NCBI GenBank assembly: GCA_964291305.2
Contig: OZ219784.1
Location: 1 to 64,000 of the forward strand
Direction of reading: 5' to 3'
Length of the DNA: 64,000 nucleotides
DNA from: VXNF01 sp964291305
Lineage (GTDB): Bacteria > Actinomycetota > Acidimicrobiia > Acidimicrobiales > CATQHL01
The notes beneath the pieces were generated by a model. The model worked only from the letters and a program-made list of their open reading frames with translations. It did not search any database and was not told the origin of the DNA. Position 1 is the stretch's first letter. Every line of letters begins with the position of its first letter. Made by a program: the position numbers and the translations under genes. Positions 58,058 to 64,000 of this stretch are shown here, one piece after another.

Positions 58058-59086
58058 GTGGCGACGATTGCGATCGTCTCTTTCCGCCTGGGCCTAACCG
58101 ACGGGGTGTCGGTGGTGGCAGCCCGCTGGGCAAAAATTCTCCAGCAACTGGGCCATCGGGTGGTGACCGTGGCCGGCGAGGGTCCAGTGGATCGGGTGGT
58201 TCGGGGCTTGGAGATCCAAGCAACCGAACCGCCGGCTGCTTGGGAGTTGGCCGCCGCTCTGGCTGACGCCGACCTGGTGGTGGTGCAGAACCTCTGCACT
58301 ATCCCGCTGAACCTGCCGGCGGCGCGGGTGCTGGCCAGCGAACTGGCCGGCCGACCGGCCCTAATGCACCACCATGATCCGTCTTGGCAGCGCCCGCACT
58401 TCGCCCATGTCAGCGAGCTACCGCCCAACGACGAGGCCTGGCACCACATCACCATCAACCGACTGACCGAGAAACAGCTGGCCGCCCGAGGCCTGCGCGC
58501 CACGACCATCTACAACCCGTTCGAGTTGGCGACCACATCCGGCGACCGCAGCGCCACGCGCCGGCTCTTGGATGTGGGCCCCGCCGAACTGCTGATCGCT
58601 CACCCCGTCCGCGCCATCGCCCGCAAGAACATCCCCCGAGCGCTAGAAGTTTGCGAAGCGCTCAGCGCCAGCTACTGGCTAACAGGTCCCTCCGAAGAGG
58701 ACTACGAACCGACGCTCAGCCGCCTGCTAGCTCATGCTGGCTGTCGCGTCTTGCGAAACCCTGCAGCCAACCCTGCCGACATCTACGCCGCGGCCGACGC
58801 GGTAGTAATGACATCTCTGTGGGAAGGGTTCGGCAACCCACCGGTGGAAGCAGCAGTCCACCGACGCCCCGCAGTGGTCAGCCACTATCCGGTAGCTGAA
58901 GAGTTACGCACCCTAGGCTTTCGCTGGTTTAGCCCCGACCAGCTAGACCCGCTGCGCCGGCATCTCGCCAGCCCCGATCCAACCCTCACCGACCACAACC
59001 GACAGGTAGTAGCAACACACCTTTCCATGGAGGTCATCGGTAGCCAGATAGCCAACCTCCTGGCCAAGCTGGGTATCGGTGCCTGA
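58058..59086 (+). CDS. GT4-type glycosyltransferase
   Basis: A 342-residue GT-B transferase. The N-domain begins ATIAIVSFRLGLTDGVSVVAARWAKIL. The C-domain has IAHPVRAIARKNIPRALEVCEAL and the nucleotide-sugar E-x7-E-like region VVMTSLWEGFGNPPVEAAVHRRPAVVS. The GTG at 58058 is chosen because the extension before it overlaps the divergent hydrolase region and is unlike the family. It is a retaining transferase by family. The acceptor is unknown, but the neighbouring hydrolase suggests a small glycoside. Confidence 0.85.
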   Translation: MATIAIVSFRLGLTDGVSVVAARWAKILQQLGHRVVTVAGEGPVDRVVRGLEIQATEPPAAWELAAALADADLVVVQNLCTIPLNLPAARVLASELAGRPALMHHHDPSWQRPHFAHVSELPPNDEAWHHITINRLTEKQLAARGLRATTIYNPFELATTSGDRSATRRLLDVGPAELLIAHPVRAIARKNIPRALEVCEALSASYWLTGPSEEDYEPTLSRLLAHAGCRVLRNPAANPADIYAAADAVVMTSLWEGFGNPPVEAAVHRRPAVVSHYPVAEELRTLGFRWFSPDQLDPLRRHLASPDPTLTDHNRQVVATHLSMEVIGSQIANLLAKLGIGA

Positions 59087-59403
59087 CGGAGATTGTGGGA
59101 TGGGCTTGTTGATGTCCTAAGTCCGTGCGCCTCAAACGCGGTTCAGCGCCGGTGGTTTGTCTTTGCGGTTCGGGAGCGCGGTTTAGGCGCTCGGCTGAGT
59201 GTCGGTGATAGTTCAGACTATTCGAGTAAATATTGAAATTTCTTTCTTCAGCACGTACAGGCGTTGTGGTTTTTGTGTTGATTGAATAAGCTCTCTGGTA
59301 CCGGTCGCTGGCTCTGGTGTTGCGGGGTTGGTGTTTGTTTGACCGGCTTGTCGGCTCCGCCGACCGAAAGCCGACGGTTCACACACTGTGTTTGAGGAGG
59401 TGA
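59087..59403. other. Intergenic region upstream of HNH copy 2
   Basis: Positions 59127-59140 and 59177-59190 form an imperfect 14-bp inverted repeat (12 pairs), perhaps a terminator for the glycosyltransferase, though no T-run follows. An AT-rich segment lies at about 59220-59250. From 59225 the sequence matches, in inverted orientation, the DNA upstream of HNH copy 1. No gene is seen. Confidence 0.5.
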
Positions 59404-61143
59404 ATGATGACTATCGCGACTCTTTTCGACGACCCGGCTACCGGGGCCGGCGGCTCCGAGCCAAAGGGCGCTGGTAAGAACAACGGCGCTGCTGGGGTTG
59501 CTGAAGGGGGCGCTGCTGGGGTTGCTGGAGCCGATGGCGCTGATTCTGGGATCGCCGGGGCCACTAGCGCTGCTGCTGGGCTCGCTGGCGGGGGTGTCGC
59601 TGGGCACAACGGCACCGCCGCTGATGGGGCGGCTGGCATCGTCGCTGGTGGGTTTGGTCTTGATGCTGGCGCTGCTGTCTTTGGATCTGATGGGGGTGCT
59701 GAGGGATCCGCCGGCACCGCTGTTGGTGGGGCCGATGGTGCTGCTTATGGGGTCGGTGGGACTGCTGTCTTTGGGTCTCCTGGCGCCGCTGATGGGGCTG
59801 CTGCGACCGGCGCCGCTGCGGGTGGACCCGCCGGCACTGCTGCTTGTGCTGCTGGTGGGGTTGGTCTTGGCTCCGGGTTCGATGTTGACGGCCTGGTCGG
59901 CCTGTTTAGCTCTGACCTGTTGGTTCGGGGTTTGGCTGATCGGGAGTTGGAGGCTCGGCTGGTGCTGGTCGGCAAGTGTGAGTCTCGTTTAGCTGCGGTG
60001 AAAGCTGAGATGGTCGCCGAGCTGGCCCGCCGTAGGGGTGAGGGCCACGCGGCTGACGTGCTGCGTGACAGTTTGCGGCAGTCCCGCGGTCGGGCTAAGC
60101 AGGACGTGAAGCTGGCTGAGCAGTTGGGCCGCGCTCCGGGGACGGCTGAGGCTTTGCGTTCTGGGGCTATCACTGCGAAGCAGGCGAAGATGATCGCCGA
60201 AGCCGTAGAACAAACCCCATCCGGCGATTCGGGTGGTGAGGCTGGGTTGTTGGATGCCGCGGGGCGGGAGTCCGAAGACCAGTTCGCCCGCACTGTCCGC
60301 GATTTTGTGAACGAGCAGACTCGGGATGATCTTGGGGAGCGTCGTAAGCGTCAACGCGAGCGGCGCTATTTGAACATCAAACAAGAACCCGACGGCATGT
60401 TCTCTCTAATGGGCCGGTTCGACCCGGTCGCCGGTAGTCGCATCGAAACCGCTCTCACCGCTACCGCTAATCGGCTGTTCCACGCTGAGGATGCTAAACG
60501 TCGACTCTCTTCGGGTCAGCGCATGGCCGACGCTCTCGAACAGCTCGTCACCAACAGCGGCGGGGATAGGTCTGGGAAGTCTGCGGGCAAGGCTCAGGGC
60601 GTGGACCTGCTAGTGGTCGCCGACTACGACACCATTACGGGCCAACTACGTGATGCTCGCCTCACTGATGGCACCCCGCTGACAGTCGAGGAACTCCTCG
60701 GGCTGGCGTGTGACGCGAGAATCCTGCCCACTATTTTCAAAGGTAAGAGCGAGCCTTTGTGGCTCGGCCGGGGCAGACGCCACGCTTCTAGCCGCCAGCG
60801 CGCGGTGCTGGCTATGCGGGATAAGGGTTGCGTGGGTTGCGGGGCTTCGGCTAACTGGTGCCAAGCACACCACATCGTCCACTGGGAGCACGGAGGCAAA
60901 ACCGACCTCGACAACCTCTGCCTACTCTGCAGCTACTGCCACCACCATTTAGTCCACACCAAAGGCGCCAAAGTAGTCCGAGACGTCGACGGCAGGTTCA
61001 CGCTCCAACACCCCCACCAGCGTGGCAACACCCCACCCGCACGGCGTAACACTTGGACTGCCTGCAGCCACGGACACGCAGCGAGGACTACCACCCACAA
61101 CGCTGGCAACCTCTCGACCGTCAACCCGCCCCTACGACGCTGA
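59404..61143 (+). CDS. DUF222/13E12-family HNH endonuclease, copy 2
   Basis: A 579-residue paralogue of the 26.3-28.2 kb gene in opposite orientation. It has the same MTIATLFDDP start with GAGGAGG ahead of two adjacent ATGs and a shorter Ala/Gly-rich segment (~30-170). The DUF222 domain is nearly identical (RESEDQFARTVRDFVNEQTR, YLNIKQEPDGMFSLMGRFDP). The HNH domain (~475-520) has CxxC pairs and HHIVHWEHGG. It ends TVNPPLRR-stop, the unaltered 3' end. The low-complexity part leaves long open frames on several frames. Function is not established. Confidence 0.9.
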   Translation: MMTIATLFDDPATGAGGSEPKGAGKNNGAAGVAEGGAAGVAGADGADSGIAGATSAAAGLAGGGVAGHNGTAADGAAGIVAGGFGLDAGAAVFGSDGGAEGSAGTAVGGADGAAYGVGGTAVFGSPGAADGAAATGAAAGGPAGTAACAAGGVGLGSGFDVDGLVGLFSSDLLVRGLADRELEARLVLVGKCESRLAAVKAEMVAELARRRGEGHAADVLRDSLRQSRGRAKQDVKLAEQLGRAPGTAEALRSGAITAKQAKMIAEAVEQTPSGDSGGEAGLLDAAGRESEDQFARTVRDFVNEQTRDDLGERRKRQRERRYLNIKQEPDGMFSLMGRFDPVAGSRIETALTATANRLFHAEDAKRRLSSGQRMADALEQLVTNSGGDRSGKSAGKAQGVDLLVVADYDTITGQLRDARLTDGTPLTVEELLGLACDARILPTIFKGKSEPLWLGRGRRHASSRQRAVLAMRDKGCVGCGASANWCQAHHIVHWEHGGKTDLDNLCLLCSYCHHHLVHTKGAKVVRDVDGRFTLQHPHQRGNTPPARRNTWTACSHGHAARTTTHNAGNLSTVNPPLRR

Positions 61144-61219
61144 AACAGACCACGCCAAACAAACCGCCTACGACTTCCGAGGTGCAATTTGAGGCGCAAT
61201 GTTGGGGTAGTCTGCCGCA

Positions 61220-62194
61220 GTGGTGATTGTGGAGTCAGCGGCGTTGGTAAAACGGTTCGGCTCCAACCTTGCGCTCAGCGGTGTAGACGCCACCATCGGC
61301 GAAGGTGTTACTGGTCTTCTGGGCGCAAACGGTGCCGGCAAGACGACGCTACTGACCCTCATTTTGGGCCTACGCAACCGCGACGCTGGGCAGCTCAGCG
61401 TGCTGGGCGCCGACCCGGGGACCGCTGGGCCTGAAGTCCGCCAGCGGCTGGGGTTCGCCCCCGAGCACCACCAACTGCCAGGAGACATGACCGCAGCCGA
61501 CCTAGTGGCGCACGTAGCCCGGCTGCACGGACTGCCCAAAGTCGGCGCCACGCAAAGAGCCAGCGACACGCTCTGGGAGGTCGGCCTCGGCGAGGAACGC
61601 TTCCGCCCTATCGGCACTATGTCCACCGGCCAACTGCAGCGGGTGAAGCTGGCACAGGCGGTGGCACACCATCCCGAGTTGGTGATCCTCGACGAGCCCA
61701 CCGACGGCCTCGACCCCATGCAACGCAGCGACATGCTGGCATTAATCAGCCGACTGGCGACCGAGCATGACATCAACATTCTCATCAGCTCGCACCACCT
61801 AGAAGAGGTAGAGCGGGTCTGCACCAGCGTCGTGATGCTGGACGCTGGGCGGGTGGCTCGGGCTGGGAAAGTCGCAGAACTAACAGTCGGCGCCGCCGGC
61901 TTGGTAGTAGAGGTATACGAGCGAGCGGCCGAGCTGGCAGCCACCTTAGCCAACGCCGGATTCGAGGCGCACGCCGAAGACGACGAGGTGGTGCGTCTAG
62001 CGAGCGGCGAAGCCCAGCCAGCAGGCGAGCCCGCCGATGCGGTGCGCGACGCCGTTGCAGACTTGGGCCTGCGGCTTCGGTCGCTGTTAGCCGAGCACCG
62101 CTCGCTAGCCGAGGTCTTTAGTGCCTCGCAGGGTGGTCTAGCCGGCGCTGAAGACGGCGCTGCTGGGGACGTCGCCGAGGAAGCCAAGCCATGA
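61220..62194 (+). CDS. ABC transporter ATPase, exporter type (first of two)
   Basis: A 324-residue ATPase. Walker A is GANGAGKTT, the signature is MSTGQLQRVKLAQAVAHHP, and Walker B is LVILDEPTDGLDP with SSHHLEE. The C-terminal ~90 residues form a DUF4162-like tail. It overlaps the permease gene by 4 bp (ATGA). The GTG start lies 76 bp after HNH copy 2. It is part of an ATPase-permease-ATPase unit that resembles drug or ABC-2 exporters; the substrate is unknown. Confidence 0.9.
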   Translation: MVIVESAALVKRFGSNLALSGVDATIGEGVTGLLGANGAGKTTLLTLILGLRNRDAGQLSVLGADPGTAGPEVRQRLGFAPEHHQLPGDMTAADLVAHVARLHGLPKVGATQRASDTLWEVGLGEERFRPIGTMSTGQLQRVKLAQAVAHHPELVILDEPTDGLDPMQRSDMLALISRLATEHDINILISSHHLEEVERVCTSVVMLDAGRVARAGKVAELTVGAAGLVVEVYERAAELAATLANAGFEAHAEDDEVVRLASGEAQPAGEPADAVRDAVADLGLRLRSLLAEHRSLAEVFSASQGGLAGAEDGAAGDVAEEAKP

Positions 62195-63087
62195 GCATCG
62201 GAGCTGGGGGGCAGCAAGCGCAAATCTTCGAAGGCGGGTTTCGGCCCTACGTGGGGCCCCGCCTGGCGCCTAACCGTTGCTTTCAATCACTGTACAGCTA
62301 CTCCCTAGGCCGGCTGCTAGGTCGCAAGCGCCGCTTCCGCAGCAAGCTGATCGGCATCGCTGCGTTCTTCGTGGCCTGGATCGGGGCGGTAGTGCAGATC
62401 TTCCTGGCGGCGCTTTTCTCCGAAGTAGGCACTTTGGATTTCGACATCGTGCGGCAGTACTACACGCAGGTGGGAGTGGGCGTGGTGCTGTTTTCCATCC
62501 TGGCCACACCCATGCTGCTGAACACCGATCGCCGCAGCGGGCTGCTGAGCCTCTACCTAGCTTCGCCGCTTAGCCGCCGCAGCTACCTCACCGCTCAGAC
62601 TGCGTCCATCTTCTCGCTGCTCGTGGTCATGTCGCTAATACCCGTGCTACTGCTTGGCATCGTCTACACGGTGCTAGGGGCGGGGCCGGGAGACGCCGGA
62701 GACTTCTTTCTGTTCCTCCTGCGCACGCTGGTCGCCGCCCTGGCCTTAGCAGCCGTGCCGACGGCCCTGGCGGTGGCAATCTGCAGTCTGATGCGTCGCA
62801 CCGGCATGGCCATCGTGGTGATCGCCCTGTGTCTGCTAGTCCCGCAGGGCATCACGACGCTGTTAATCGAGCAGGCAGGCGTTGCCAGCGAGATCACCGT
62901 TCTGGACCCGCTGCGGATGTCCCGAGCACTGACTAAGCGCAGCCATGCGCTGGCGCTCACCGACACCGGTCCAGGAACGCTGGACGCCGTGGCGACATGG
63001 CTAGTGGTCCTGGCCAACCTTGTGTGGGTGGCGCTGCTGACCGCGGTAGCTCACTTGCGCTACGGGCGCATAGAGGTGGAGCGATGA
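62191..63087 (+). CDS. ABC-2-type transporter permease
   Basis: A 298-residue membrane protein with six predicted helices. After a soluble N-terminus the first helix is FVAWIGAVVQIFLAALF. RRSGLLSLYLASPLSRRSYLTAQ is a typical ABC-2 loop. It starts in a 4-bp overlap with the upstream ATPase and ends in a 4-bp overlap with the downstream one, so one permease is flanked by two ATPases. Another permease may follow outside the window. Confidence 0.87.
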   Translation: MSIGAGGQQAQIFEGGFRPYVGPRLAPNRCFQSLYSYSLGRLLGRKRRFRSKLIGIAAFFVAWIGAVVQIFLAALFSEVGTLDFDIVRQYYTQVGVGVVLFSILATPMLLNTDRRSGLLSLYLASPLSRRSYLTAQTASIFSLLVVMSLIPVLLLGIVYTVLGAGPGDAGDFFLFLLRTLVAALALAAVPTALAVAICSLMRRTGMAIVVIALCLLVPQGITTLLIEQAGVASEITVLDPLRMSRALTKRSHALALTDTGPGTLDAVATWLVVLANLVWVALLTAVAHLRYGRIEVER

Positions 63088-64000
63088 GCAGCCTAGAAAC
63101 GCCAGCGCGGCCCATGCTGGAAGCTGTCCGCGTCTCTAAGCGCTTCGGGGACTTGGTCGCCGTTTCGGATGTGTCGTTCCGGCTGGGTGCGGGTGTGACC
63201 GCGCTGCTGGGCCCCAACGGCGCCGGCAAGTCCACCATGCTGCGGATGCTCGCCGGGCTGGCGGCACCCAGCGACGGCACAGTGCGACTCCTCGGCGGTG
63301 ACCCCCGAACAGATATACAACTACGTTGCCAAGTCGGGCTGGTGCCCCAACATGAGCAGCTCTTCGAGCATCTGCGGGTGCGGGAGTTTGTGCAACTGGC
63401 GGCCGACCTGAACGGCGTCGCCGATGCCACCGCAGCCAGCGAGCGGGCTATTGGCACCGTAGGCCTGGACCCCAGCGACAAGCGGCGCTTGAGTACTTAC
63501 TCCAAGGGCATGCGCCAGCGGGCCAAGCTGGCGTCGGCCATCGTCGGCAGCCCCGACGTGCTGTTCTTAGACGAGCCGCTAACCGGCCTCGACCCCAACC
63601 AGCGGAACTTGATGATCAAGTTGTTCCACCGCATAGGAGCCAGCGGACGCTGCGTTGTGGTCTCCAGCCACGTACTCGAAGAGGTGCAGCGCATCGGCAC
63701 CAACGTGCTGGTCATGGGCAAAGGGCGCCTGCTGGCCGAAGGCGACTTCCGACGCATTCGCGACCTCATGGACGACCGACCCAGCCGCTTCCGCATCGCC
63801 ACCGACGCCCCGCGCGCTCTAGCAGCTGGGCTCATCGCCAAAGACCTGGCAATCGCGGTGGAAATCCACGAACCTGGCGCGCTGACCGTGGCCACCGCCA
63901 GCGCTGGAAGTTTCGCTAGCGCTATTGCCCCCCTGGCCCGCCAGCAACAAGCCAGCCTGCACGAACTCCGCCCCCTAGACGCCGACCTAGAGTCCGTGTT
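63084..64000 (+). CDS. ABC transporter ATPase (second), C-terminus beyond the window
   Basis: The first 305 codons are visible. Walker A is GPNGAGKST, the signature is YSKGMRQRAKLASAIVGSP, and Walker B is VLFLDEPLTGLDP followed by SSHVLEEV. The tail after ~215 (RIRDLMDDRPSRFRIATD) is a DUF4162-like domain. The ATG overlaps the permease stop by 4 bp. The window ends before its stop codon. Confidence 0.9.
   Translation, partial: MSSLETPARPMLEAVRVSKRFGDLVAVSDVSFRLGAGVTALLGPNGAGKSTMLRMLAGLAAPSDGTVRLLGGDPRTDIQLRCQVGLVPQHEQLFEHLRVREFVQLAADLNGVADATAASERAIGTVGLDPSDKRRLSTYSKGMRQRAKLASAIVGSPDVLFLDEPLTGLDPNQRNLMIKLFHRIGASGRCVVVSSHVLEEVQRIGTNVLVMGKGRLLAEGDFRRIRDLMDDRPSRFRIATDAPRALAAGLIAKDLAIAVEIHEPGALTVATASAGSFASAIAPLARQQQASLHELRPLDADLESV

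Noticed and set aside
59498..59992. Leu-rich 164-codon frame inside HNH copy 2
   Set aside because: Looks like membrane helices but is a shifted frame of the Ala/Gly repeat (GCTGCTGGG read as LLG); the HNH frame is clearly the coding one.

Overview
This is a high-GC chromosomal window from an actinobacterium, most likely of the class Acidimicrobiia (inference). Supporting signs are a WhiB regulator, CarD, a Rho with a long N-terminal insertion, the MSMEG_4193/DUF3090/SCO1664 trio, an FrhB-type F420 protein, a class E-like sortase, and the gene order argS-lysA-hom-thrC-(homoserine kinase)-rho-rpmE-prfA-prmC-tsaC, which is the order known from Mycobacterium. Coding density is high, with many 1-14 bp gene overlaps and frequent GTG or TTG starts.

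Layout. 0-4 kb: end of ilvE, citramalate synthase, gltX and tRNA-Gln. 4-7 kb: a secreted TAP-like peptidase, tRNA-Glu, a tiny Cys-rich protein, a 15-bp tandem repeat, tRNA-Pro and carD. 7-16.7 kb (minus strand): rpiB, tsaC, prmC, prfA, rpmE (type B), rho, then the threonine branch, in which a phosphoglycerate-mutase-like enzyme sits where thrB is expected. 16.7-20 kb: an island splitting hom from lysA, made of a Calx-beta-like secreted protein broken at an 11-C tract and an XRE-ImmA/IrrE gene with a truncated DUF4411 toxin. 20-23.4 kb: lysA, argS and tRNA-Arg(CCG). 23.5-31 kb: F420 protein, UdgB-type glycosylase, a repeat-rich gap, a DUF222/13E12 HNH gene, and a DNA methyltransferase overlapping an unknown gene (candidate restriction-modification pair). 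30-41 kb: conserved actinobacterial housekeeping genes, SulP, Amt, EtfAB, lipid kinase, GDPD, WhiB, Mrp and SixA. 41.4-48.7 kb (minus strand): a complete System I cytochrome c maturation operon ccmABCDEFGHI, including a 48-residue CcmD. 48.8-51 kb: sortase and septum-formation lipoprotein. 51-56 kb: a sulfate-ester/sulfonate-type ABC importer ending in a cytoplasmic arylsulfatase. 56-64 kb: DinB, a divergent GH63-like hydrolase and GT4 transferase, a second 13E12 HNH gene in inverted orientation, and an ABC-permease-ABC exporter.

The most unusual signal is a family of repeat-insert-repeat modules. At three unrelated places (25892, 26313, 41371) a 36-bp sequence is repeated directly with exactly 35 bp between the copies, giving a 71-bp period. 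The copies match at 36/36, 35/36 and 36/36 positions. Older-looking relatives flank tRNA-Arg (periods 70 and 71) and overlap the 25.9 kb site (about 72). The inserts and the duplicated targets differ at every locus, and several targets are gene 3' ends. One lies in the 3' end of an HNH gene whose paralogue 33 kb away keeps what looks like the uninserted site. The geometry matches one round of CRISPR-type spacer integration at non-CRISPR targets. No cas gene is in the window, so the mechanism is inference.
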